This document shows, piece after piece, positions 1 to 5,027 of a DNA stretch of 8,270 nucleotides. The position numbers and the translations under genes are program-made. The notes below the pieces were generated by a model, which searched no databases, was not told where the DNA came from, and saw only the letters and a list, made by a program, of their open reading frames with translations. The DNA is from Phycisphaerales bacterium (lineage in GTDB: Bacteria; Pseudomonadota; Gammaproteobacteria; Competibacterales; Competibacteraceae), in contig JACSSB010000304.1 in the NCBI GenBank assembly GCA_014879435.1, forward strand, positions 1 through 8,270. The letters are read 5' to 3'. Every line of letters begins with the position of its first letter. Position 1 is the first letter of the stretch.

Positions 1-303
1 CAGTGCCGAGGCGGCGTCGATCCAGTAGCCGTTCCAACCGGCAGCCCGCAGTTGCGGGTAAATCTCGTTGGTGTAATCGCCGCCCTGGCAAGTGATGATG
101 ATGTCCAGAGTTTTCAATTCGGCGATGGAGCGGGCATCTTGCAGGACCGAAGTGTCCTTAGCGATAGCTGGCCCCTGGCCACCCACGTTGGAAGTGGTGA
201 AAAACACCGGATCGATCAGAGCGAAATCGTTTTCCGCCATCATCCGGTCCATCAGCACGGAACCCACCATGCCGCGCCAGCCGATCAATCCCACACGTTT
301 CAT
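1..303 (-). CDS. asd: Aspartate-semialdehyde dehydrogenase, N-terminal part (runs off left edge)
   Basis: The enzyme reduces aspartyl phosphate to aspartate semialdehyde with NADPH in the cytoplasm, at the branch leading to lysine/diaminopimelate, threonine, methionine and isoleucine. Only the first 101 codons are present, reading leftward from ATG 303-301. The N-terminus MKRVGLIGWRGMVGSVLM contains the dinucleotide-binding loop GWRGMVG (residues 8-14). It is followed by DPVFFTTSNVGG and by the segment ITCQGGDYTNEIYPQLR near residues 72-88, with GYWIDAASAL at the edge. This closely resembles the E. coli-type (short Gram-negative) Asd as I remember it. The catalytic cysteine, near residue 135 in the family, lies outside the window. 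A GAGG lies about 10 nt upstream of the ATG, a slightly long spacing. asd lies downstream of leuB in the same direction, an order I recall from Pseudomonas. A possible terminator lies in the gap, so co-transcription is uncertain. Confidence 0.95.
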   Translation of the reverse strand, partial: MKRVGLIGWRGMVGSVLMDRMMAENDFALIDPVFFTTSNVGGQGPAIAKDTSVLQDARSIAELKTLDIIITCQGGDYTNEIYPQLRAAGWNGYWIDAASAL

Positions 304-340
304 CGCCAAGATACCTCATAAAAAATTTCGAAAGATTGAT

Positions 341-386
341 AAAAACATCCGGGTCCACACTCTATACGGAATACGGACACCCGATG
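341..386 (-). terminator. Possible intrinsic terminator or attenuator between leuB and asd
   Basis: Read on the minus strand, CATCGGGTGTCC (386-375) can pair with GGACCCGGATG (356-346). This gives roughly ten base pairs with one bulged base and one mismatch. The loop is 18 nt (374-357). The stem is followed at once by TTTTTATC (345-338). A GC-rich stem plus a T run 10 nt past the leuB stop is the form of a rho-independent terminator. The large loop and imperfect stem make it weaker than a classic one, so partial read-through into asd is equally possible. No folding energy was computed. Confidence 0.4.
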
Positions 387-395
387 GGTAACTCT

Positions 396-1475
396 TTATT
401 CCATCAATGCGGCTACTACTGCATCACCCATCGCTTGGGTGCCGACCGGGGTCATGCCGGAGGCCATGATATCTAAGGTGCGCAGACCCTGATCCAATAC
501 CCGACCGACTGCTTCCTCGACTCGTCCCGCCAATTGCGGTTGGTTCAGGCTGTAGCGTAACAACATGGCCACCGACAGAATGGTCGCCAGTGGATTAGCC
601 ATCCCCTTGCCAGCGATGTCCGGTGCGGAGCCATGAATCGGCTCATACATCCCCTTGCCGTGGCGATCCAGGGACGCCGACGGCAGCATGCCAATCGAAC
701 CGGTCAGCATGGCCGCACAATCGGAGAGAATATCGCCGAACAGATTACTGGTCACGATCACATCAAACTGTTTGGGGGCACGCACCAACTGCATGGCAGC
801 GTTATCCACATACATATGTGATAGTGCCACGTCTGGAAAATCCTTGGCTACCCGCCCGATCACTTCCCGCCACAGTTCAGAGACTTCCAACACATTGGCT
901 TTATCGACCGAGCACAGCTTGCGGTGGCGTTTACGTGCCGCTTCGAAAGCCACGCGGACAATGCGTTCGATCTCTGACTCGCGATAGACCATGGTGTTGA
1001 AGCCTTCGCGCTCGCCGTTCTCCAGAACACGAATGCCACGCGGCTCGCCGAAATAGATGCCGCCGTTCAATTCGCGCACGATCAACAGATCCAGTCCAGC
1101 GACGATCTCTGGTTTGAGTGCCGATGCTGCTGCCAGTTGCGGATAAAGTAGGGCAGGGCGCAAATTAGCAAACAGCTCCAGATCAGCGCGAATCGCCAGT
1201 AGACCACGCTCTGGGCGCAGCGGTCGATCCAGCTTTTCCCATTGGGGGCCACCGACTGCGCCCAACAAGATCGCATCGGCCGCACGCGCCTGATGGCGGG
1301 TAGCCTCGGGATAGGGCGCGCCGAGTTCGTCCACCGCGCAACCGCCCAGTAGGCCATATTCCAGCGTCACATCCAGACCGTGTTCCTGGCGTAGACAATC
1401 CAGTACCTTGGCTGCCTCGGTGACGATCTCCGGGCCGATACCGTCACCCGGCAGAACGAGAATCTTCTGTGTCAT
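396..1475 (-). CDS. leuB: 3-Isopropylmalate dehydrogenase
   Basis: This enzyme catalyses the NAD-dependent oxidation and decarboxylation of (2R,3S)-3-isopropylmalate to 2-oxoisocaproate, the third leucine-specific step, in the cytoplasm as a homodimer. The 359-residue product has the full family length. Visible landmarks are GDGIGPEI (residues 10-17), substrate-binding arginines in the AIRADLELFANLRP segment (R96, R106) and R134, catalytic Y141 in NGGIYFGEPRG, and K192 in DKANVLE. D224 lies in YVDNAAM, and D248 and D252 lie in the isocitrate/isopropylmalate dehydrogenase signature SNLFGDILSDCAAMLTGSIG. The NAD-binding HGSAPDIAGKGMANP covers 281-295. The frame is open four codons further to a GTG at 1487, but I chose ATG 1475. 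It gives the usual MTQKILVLPGDG N-terminus and places AGGGTGAG a suitable distance upstream. The gene follows leuD by 39 bp and is almost certainly in the same operon. Confidence 0.97.
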   Translation of the reverse strand: MTQKILVLPGDGIGPEIVTEAAKVLDCLRQEHGLDVTLEYGLLGGCAVDELGAPYPEATRHQARAADAILLGAVGGPQWEKLDRPLRPERGLLAIRADLELFANLRPALLYPQLAAASALKPEIVAGLDLLIVRELNGGIYFGEPRGIRVLENGEREGFNTMVYRESEIERIVRVAFEAARKRHRKLCSVDKANVLEVSELWREVIGRVAKDFPDVALSHMYVDNAAMQLVRAPKQFDVIVTSNLFGDILSDCAAMLTGSIGMLPSASLDRHGKGMYEPIHGSAPDIAGKGMANPLATILSVAMLLRYSLNQPQLAGRVEEAVGRVLDQGLRTLDIMASGMTPVGTQAMGDAVVAALME

Positions 1476-1514
1476 GCGTGCTCTCACCCTAAATTGTCGC
1501 GGATTAGTCGCAGA

Positions 1515-2153
1515 TTACTGGAAAAGCCAAGGAGCCTGCTGGCGCCGCCGAGCTTCGTAGGCGCGGATATCCTCGGCGTGACGCAAGGTCAGTTCGATAT
1601 CGTCCCAACCGTTAATCAAGCATTCCTTGCGGAAAGGATCGATCTGAAACCCGAATACCGCACCTTTGGGAGTGAGCACGCTCTGTGCCAGCAGATCTAC
1701 GGTTAAGCGATAGCCGGGTCGGGTTGTGATTTCCCTGAATAGAGAATCGACCGTCTCGGCAGGCAATTGGAGCGGCAACAAGCCCGATTTGAAACAGTTG
1801 GTGAAGAAGATATCGGCAAAACTAGGCGCGATCACGCAACGAATCCCATACTCGTCCAGCGCCCAGACCGCGTGTTCGCGTGAGGAACCGCAACCGAAAT
1901 TTTCCCGCGCCAGCAGAATACTCGCCCCCTGATAGCGCGGCAGGTTCAAACAGAACTCCGGGTTGGGTGAGCGTTGTGAATTGTCCATCCCTGGTTCGCC
2001 GCGATCCAGATAGCGCCATTCGTCGAACAGGTGAGGACCGAACCCAGTGCGCTTGATCGACTTGAGAAATTGCTTGGGAATGATCGCGTCGGTATCTACG
2101 TTGGCGCGATCCATGGGAACCACCAAACCGTCGAGTCGGGTAAAAGCTTGCAT
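1515..2153 (-). CDS. leuD: 3-Isopropylmalate dehydratase small subunit
   Basis: This is the small (swivel-domain) subunit of isopropylmalate isomerase. With LeuC it converts 2-isopropylmalate to 3-isopropylmalate through dehydration and rehydration. The 212-residue product shows the N-terminal GLVVPMDRANVDTDAIIPKQF (residues 10-30), the KRTGFGPHLFDEWRYL segment (34-49), and the conserved ENFGCGSSREHA (84-95), which contributes to the active site. IAPSFADIFFTNCFKSGLLP (108-127) is also typical. Two in-frame ATGs compete. ATG 2159 has AGGAG only 1 nt away, which is too close. ATG 2153 has the same AGGAG at 7 nt and gives the normal N-terminal length, so I use 2153. The frame also extends upstream through the end of leuC to 2294, but that part is translated from leuC DNA in another frame. 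The leuC stop is 11 bp upstream, and the AGGAG partly overlaps it, suggesting translational coupling. Confidence 0.97.
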   Translation of the reverse strand: MQAFTRLDGLVVPMDRANVDTDAIIPKQFLKSIKRTGFGPHLFDEWRYLDRGEPGMDNSQRSPNPEFCLNLPRYQGASILLARENFGCGSSREHAVWALDEYGIRCVIAPSFADIFFTNCFKSGLLPLQLPAETVDSLFREITTRPGYRLTVDLLAQSVLTPKGAVFGFQIDPFRKECLINGWDDIELTLRHAEDIRAYEARRRQQAPWLFQ

Positions 2154-2164
2154 TGGCATACTCC

Positions 2165-3568
2165 TCAAAACGTCCGCACGTCCACGAAATGACCGGCGAG
2201 CGCCGCCGCTGCCGCCATCGCTGGGCTGACCAGATGGGTGCGTCCGCCCTGTCCTTGTCGCCCCTCGAAGTTGCGGTTGGAAGTCGCCGCGCAATGTTCA
2301 CCCGGTAATAAGCGATCCGCATTCATCGCCAAGCACATCGAACAGCCCGGCTCGCGCCATTCAAAACCGGCATCAGTGAAAATCCGATCCAAGCCCTCGG
2401 CCTCGGCCTGTTGCTTGACCAGCCCAGAACCCGGTACTACCAGCGCCTGCTTGAGGCTTGGGGCCACCTTGCGACCCTTGATCACTGCCGCTGCCGCCCG
2501 CAGATCGTCGATGCGCCCATTGGTGCAAGAACCAATGAATACCCGATCCAACTGGATTTCGGTGATTGGCATGTTGGGCCGCAAACCCATGTAATCCAGC
2601 GCACGCTCTATGCCCGCACGTTTGGTGGGATCGGTTTCCTGAGCAGGATCGGGGATACGATCACTCACTGCTACCACCATTTCCGGTGAAGTTCCCCAGG
2701 TGACCTGCGGTTGGATTTGGGCGGCATCCAGCGTCACTACCCGATCAAATTGGGCGTGGAGATCGCTGTGCAGATCGCGCCAGGACTGGAGCGCCTGCTC
2801 CCATTCTTTGCCTTGGGGTGCGAATGGCCGGTCTTTGACGTAGGCCAAAGTAACCTCGTCCACCGCGACCATGCCCGCACGCGCACCGGCCTCAATAGCC
2901 ATGTTGCAAACCGTCATTCGCCCTTCCATGCTCAGCGCTCGAATGGCGTCACCACCGAATTCGATGGCGTAACCGGTACCCCCGGCGGTGCCAATCTGGC
3001 CGATGATCGCCAACACGATGTCTTTAGCGGTCACTCCTGGTCGGATCTGGCCATCCACCCGCACCAGCATCGCCTTGGATTTTTTCTGAATCAGACACTG
3101 GGTGGCCATGACATGTTCGACCTCGGAGGTGCCAATGCCAAAGGCCAGTGCACCGAACGCACCGTGCGTCGAGGTGTGCGAATCGCCGCAGACTACCGTC
3201 ATGCCCGGCAGGGTGGCGCCTTGCTCCGGCCCGACGACATGCACGATACCGCGCCGGATATCACCGATTGGAAAATACGACAGCTCGTGGGCACGCGCAT
3301 TGTGGTCCAGGGTTTCGACCTGCAAACGGGATATGGGATCGTCGATTGTGGTGAAACCGGGATCGGTGGGCGTGTTGTGATCGGGCATGGCTACCATGGA
3401 TTCCGGTCGCCACGGCTGACGTTCGGCCAGTTGCAGGCCCTCGAAGGCTTGCGGCGAAGTCACCTCATGGACCAAGTGGCGATCGATATAAAGTAACGCC
3501 GTGCCATCGGGATCGGTTCGCACCACATGGGCGGCCCAGAGTTTGTCGTAAAGAGTCTTGTCGGCCAT
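2165..3568 (-). CDS. leuC: 3-Isopropylmalate dehydratase large subunit
   Basis: This is the large, aconitase-family subunit of isopropylmalate isomerase. It carries the [4Fe-4S] cluster and pairs with LeuD. The 467-residue product has the usual length. The three cluster-binding cysteines are visible as C348 in FIGSCTNGR and C409/C412 in PGCSMCLAMN. Other landmarks are MPDHNTPT (61-68), the VVCGDSHTSTHGAFGALAFGIGTSE region (125-149) and NRNFEGRQG (431-439). The start ATG 3568 is well supported: AGGAGG (3580-3575) sits 6 nt upstream, and the N-terminus MADKTLYDKLW matches the family. It is the first gene of a leftward leuC-leuD-leuB cluster, divergent from the LysR gene. No leuA is present in the window, so the first committed step must be encoded elsewhere. 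A short ORF ends on its ribosome binding site and may couple its translation. Confidence 0.98.
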   Translation of the reverse strand: MADKTLYDKLWAAHVVRTDPDGTALLYIDRHLVHEVTSPQAFEGLQLAERQPWRPESMVAMPDHNTPTDPGFTTIDDPISRLQVETLDHNARAHELSYFPIGDIRRGIVHVVGPEQGATLPGMTVVCGDSHTSTHGAFGALAFGIGTSEVEHVMATQCLIQKKSKAMLVRVDGQIRPGVTAKDIVLAIIGQIGTAGGTGYAIEFGGDAIRALSMEGRMTVCNMAIEAGARAGMVAVDEVTLAYVKDRPFAPQGKEWEQALQSWRDLHSDLHAQFDRVVTLDAAQIQPQVTWGTSPEMVVAVSDRIPDPAQETDPTKRAGIERALDYMGLRPNMPITEIQLDRVFIGSCTNGRIDDLRAAAAVIKGRKVAPSLKQALVVPGSGLVKQQAEAEGLDRIFTDAGFEWREPGCSMCLAMNADRLLPGEHCAATSNRNFEGRQGQGGRTHLVSPAMAAAAALAGHFVDVRTF

Positions 3569-3578
3569 GCCGTACCTC

Positions 3579-3641
3579 CTACCTCAAGATGATATCCAGC
3601 TTAAGACGCATCGATACATAACACAAATTCATATTTTTCAT
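3579..3641 (-). other. Possible 20-codon upstream ORF ending on the leuC ribosome binding site
   Basis: Read leftward from ATG 3641, the frame encodes MKNMNLCYVSMRLKLDIILR and stops at TAG 3581-3579. That stop overlaps the leuC AGGAGG (3580-3575), an arrangement compatible with translational coupling or a leader peptide. Seven of the 20 residues are branched-chain (four Leu, two Ile, one Val), and five of these are in the last eight. Against it, no Shine-Dalgarno sequence precedes any of its three ATGs (3641, 3632, 3611). No alternative terminator/antiterminator stems are evident, and a chance ORF of this length is common in AT-rich DNA. Confidence 0.25.
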
Positions 3642-3658
3642 AATTCGTATAAAATATG
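3630..3658. promoter_or_regulatory. Inverted repeat, candidate LysR-type operator
   Basis: CATATTTT (3630-3637) and AAAATATG (3651-3658) are perfect 8-bp inverted copies separated by 13 bp. An inner ATA...TAT pair (3640-3642 and 3648-3650) has almost the same centre. An AT-rich dyad between a LysR-type gene and its divergent neighbour is what a LysR binding site looks like, although the arms do not give an exact T-N11-A. It lies about 60 to 90 bp from the leuC start and reaches the -35 zone of the TATAAT at 3679. The function is inferred from position. Confidence 0.4.
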
Positions 3659-3684
3659 GTTATTACTGTGGTCGTCTCTATAAT
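3657..3684 (+). promoter_or_regulatory. Candidate promoter toward the LysR gene
   Basis: A perfect -10 box TATAAT lies at 3679-3684. The -35 is poor: TGGTTA at 3657-3662 with a 16-bp spacer matches TTGACA at three of six positions. A poor -35 next to a dyad fits a regulated or autorepressed promoter. The resulting leader of about 210 nt would run through the palindromic repeat cluster before reaching the LysR start. Confidence 0.4.
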
Positions 3685-3710
3685 TTTTAAGAAGCGACAG
3701 CAGGCAAGGA

Positions 3711-3747
3711 TTCCTGGATTCCCGCTTTCGCGGGAATGACCTGAAGT
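3711..3747 (+). repeat. Palindromic repeat, copy 1
   Basis: The core is a perfect 8-bp stem, ATTCCCGC (3718-3725) and GCGGGAAT (3730-3737), with the loop TTTC. It is flanked by CCTGG on the left and GACCTGAAGT on the right. This is the dispersed TGGATTCCCGC...GCGGGAATGAC palindrome that I recognise as abundant between genes in many gammaproteobacteria. It encodes nothing and may act as an mRNA-stabilising hairpin or as a non-autonomous mobile repeat. Confidence 0.75.
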
Positions 3748-3761
3748 AATTCATTAGGAAT

Positions 3762-3789
3762 CGTCTCTCCCGCGCAGGCGGGAGTCCAG
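3762..3789 (-). repeat. Palindromic repeat, copy 2, inverted
   Basis: A perfect 7-bp stem, CTCCCGC (3767-3773) and GCGGGAG (3778-3784), has the loop GCAG. Read on the minus strand, its surroundings (TGGACTCCCGCC..., GCGGGAGAGAC) align with copy 1 in the same order, so it is the same family in opposite orientation. Copies 1 and 2 together could fold into one larger hairpin, an arrangement common for REP-type pairs. Confidence 0.7.
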
Positions 3790-3808
3790 AAACGACGACT
3801 CGCATGGT

Positions 3809-3845
3809 CTCTTGGCTTCTCGCTTTCGAGGGAATGACCTGAAGT
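3809..3845 (+). repeat. Palindromic repeat, copy 3, degenerate
   Basis: This copy matches copy 1 at 32 of 37 aligned positions, exactly 98 bp downstream in the same orientation. It ends with the identical GGGAATGACCTGAAGT. Its palindrome has decayed: only CTCG/CGAG around CTTT still pairs cleanly. The loss of pairing suggests an older or unselected copy. Confidence 0.7.
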
Positions 3846-3889
3846 GACTGATGAACTAAGACTCATAGACAGAACTGAAGTTGTTTTTG

Positions 3890-3905
3890 AGGAGTTCCCA
3901 TCCTG
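3890..3905 (+). promoter_or_regulatory. Ribosome binding site and CTG start of the LysR gene
   Basis: AGGAG (3890-3894) is followed after 8 nt by CTG (3903-3905). The frame has a stop at 3888-3890, and no ATG, GTG or TTG occurs in frame before 3981. CTG 3903 falls where related LysR proteins have their initiator methionine (MDISSLLAFV...). ATC 3900 at 5 nt is the other possibility. The Shine-Dalgarno position supports initiation here rather than at the TTG at 3981. Confidence 0.6.
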
Positions 3906-4802
3906 GACATTTCCAGTCTGCTAGCTTTCGTCACTGTTGCCGATAGTGGTTCCTTTTCTCTGGCGGCTGAACAGTTACGATTGACTCAACCAGCCGTCAG
4001 CAAGCGCTTGGCTGCACTGGAAGCCGAATTGGATACCCGCTTGTTCGACCGATTGGGGCGGGTCGTGCGGTTGACCGAGGCCGGTAGCGTGTTATTACCA
4101 CGCGCGCGACACATCCTGGCCGAGGTAGATGATACCCGCCGTGCGCTGCGTAATCTGTCGGGGGCAATCACTGGACCGTTGACCCTGGCCACTAGCCATC
4201 ACATCGGCCTGCATCGATTACCGCCTATCTTGCGCATCTTTTCCAGTCGCCATCCCCAGGCGCAGCTGGACATGCGTTTCATGGATTCGGAAGTGGCCAG
4301 TGCGGCGGTACTACGCGGTGAAGTGGAGCTGGCGATCATTACCCTACCACCACGGATCGAAGCGCCGCTGGAAGCGCTGCCGCTCTGGTCCGACCCTTTG
4401 GCGGCGGTCGTGACATCGGCGCATCCCTTGGCGAAACCGGGTGCCGCCACGCCAGAAGGTTTGAATGGGCATCCTGCCATTCTGCCCAGCGAGGCGACGT
4501 TTACCCGACACATTATCGAAGCCGGTCTGGCGCGCTTGGGTGTGGCGCCACCCGTAGCGTTTTCCACCAATTACTTGGAAACCATTAAAATGATGGTAGT
4601 CGTTGGGCTGGGTTGGAGCGTGTTGCCACGTACCATGCGAGATGGGGATCTGGTCGAATTGAATATTGCCGGGCTGCGATTGGAGCGCACGCTGGGAGTG
4701 GTACGACACACCGGACACACGTTGTCGAATGCCGCACGCACGCTTCTGGCTACTCTGCGAGAATTATCGGGCTACTCTGCAGGAATTAAGGGTGCCGATT
4801 AA
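3903..4802 (+). CDS. LysR-family transcriptional regulator, likely regulator of leuC
   Basis: This is a cytoplasmic DNA-binding regulator, 299 residues from CTG 3903, the usual family length. The N-terminal winged helix-turn-helix covers about residues 1-60, with GSFSLAAEQLRLTQPAVSKRL as the HTH and LFDRLGRVVRLTEAG as the wing. A linker helix follows. The effector-binding domain (about 92-290) contains LTLATSHHIGLHRLP, ITLPPR, STNYLETIKMMVVVGLGWSVLPRTM and LSNAAR. From memory it resembles the LysR protein encoded next to leuC in Pseudomonas; its ligand is unknown to me. The start is unusual: no standard start codon precedes TTG 3981, which would delete the first 26 residues and cut into the HTH, so I prefer CTG. 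The gene is divergent from leuC and precedes livK, so it may link leucine synthesis and uptake, an inference from position. An ATG/CTG mutation or a base error at 3903 is also possible. Confidence 0.9.
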   Translation: MDISSLLAFVTVADSGSFSLAAEQLRLTQPAVSKRLAALEAELDTRLFDRLGRVVRLTEAGSVLLPRARHILAEVDDTRRALRNLSGAITGPLTLATSHHIGLHRLPPILRIFSSRHPQAQLDMRFMDSEVASAAVLRGEVELAIITLPPRIEAPLEALPLWSDPLAAVVTSAHPLAKPGAATPEGLNGHPAILPSEATFTRHIIEAGLARLGVAPPVAFSTNYLETIKMMVVVGLGWSVLPRTMRDGDLVELNIAGLRLERTLGVVRHTGHTLSNAARTLLATLRELSGYSAGIKGAD

Positions 4803-4943
4803 ATGCAAAGGGCTGTGCGAGGACTGCAAGACTTTGAGCAAGCGTGGCGTAGAGGACTGATCCTGATTCTTTCTATATCCTTTTTGGCATTGATTTTTCC
4901 CGGCACGCTTGTTCTCTCAGGAAATTTGATTAATTCTTTTTAA
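4803..4943 (+). CDS. Possible small membrane peptide after the LysR gene
   Basis: ATG 4803 follows the LysR stop TAA with no gap and in the same frame. It opens 46 codons to TAA 4941-4943. The N-terminal 18 residues (MQRAVRGLQDFEQAWRRG) are charged. Residues 19-39 (LILILSISFLALIFPG...) could form one membrane helix, with positive charges just before it. AAGGG lies 10 nt upstream. I do not recognise the peptide. The LysR protein is already full length, so this is unlikely to be a severed C-terminus. A frame this long arises by chance fairly often, and much of the segment is T-rich, which by itself produces hydrophobic codons, so it may simply be untranslated spacer ahead of livK. Confidence 0.3.
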   Translation: MQRAVRGLQDFEQAWRRGLILILSISFLALIFPGTLVLSGNLINSF

Positions 4944-4999
4944 TGGCTAAACACCAACGACCATCCGTAGCGGATGTGATCAAACCTATTACATTAAAG

Positions 5000-5027
5000 C
5001 CCTCATCACGAGGGGAGGAGTCAGCCG
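5000..5027 (+). promoter_or_regulatory. Strong ribosome binding site of livK with a small adjoining hairpin
   Basis: GGGGAGGAG (5012-5020) lies 7 nt before ATG 5028, the strongest Shine-Dalgarno in the window, as suits an abundant periplasmic binding protein. CCCTC (5000-5004) can pair with GAGGG (5010-5014) around ATCAC, covering only the first bases of the site. No clear promoter boxes for livK could be picked out between 4803 and 5000. Confidence 0.6.

Larger units (their letters stand above)
3569..3902. promoter_or_regulatory. Divergent control region between leuC and the LysR gene
   Basis: This 334-bp stretch separates two divergently read genes and holds no long ORF. The half next to leuC (about 3600-3700) is AT-rich and contains an inverted repeat, a plus-strand TATAAT and a short leftward ORF. 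The half next to the LysR gene (3711-3845) is a cluster of three palindromic repeats. LysR-type regulators are usually encoded divergently from a target and bind between the two genes, so this is the natural place for the operator. I see no convincing -35/-10 pair for leuC: the best leftward match is TTATGA, 17 nt, TATGTA, with only three of six matches in each box. Confidence 0.6.

Noticed and set aside
1476..1487. GTG 1487 as the leuB start
   Set aside because: It adds four residues not seen in LeuB and lies within the likely Shine-Dalgarno of ATG 1475.
2154..2294. A longer LeuD beginning inside leuC
   Set aside because: The extra residues are leuC DNA read in another frame with no similarity to LeuD; AGGAG at 7 nt supports ATG 2153.
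2711..3496. A 261-codon open frame on the plus strand opposite leuC
   Set aside because: It is fully antisense to a clearly identified leuC, shows no recognisable protein features and is typical of the open antisense frames seen in GC-rich coding DNA.
3711..3845. A CRISPR array
   Set aside because: There are only three copies, one inverted and one degenerate, with unequal spacing and no cas genes; they are dispersed palindromic repeats.
3981..3983. TTG as the start of the LysR gene
   Set aside because: It would discard the first 26 conserved residues and cut into the helix-turn-helix, and it has no Shine-Dalgarno at a suitable distance.
4900..4916. A sigma-54 promoter (CGGCACGCTTG) upstream of livK
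   Set aside because: The GG is present, but the GC expected 10 nt later is CT, so the essential -12 element is missing.
4962..4976. Hairpin CATCCG-TAG-CGGATG as a terminator after the LysR gene
   Set aside because: The stem is only 6 bp with a 3-nt loop and no T run follows on the plus strand; it could be chance or a minor leader structure.
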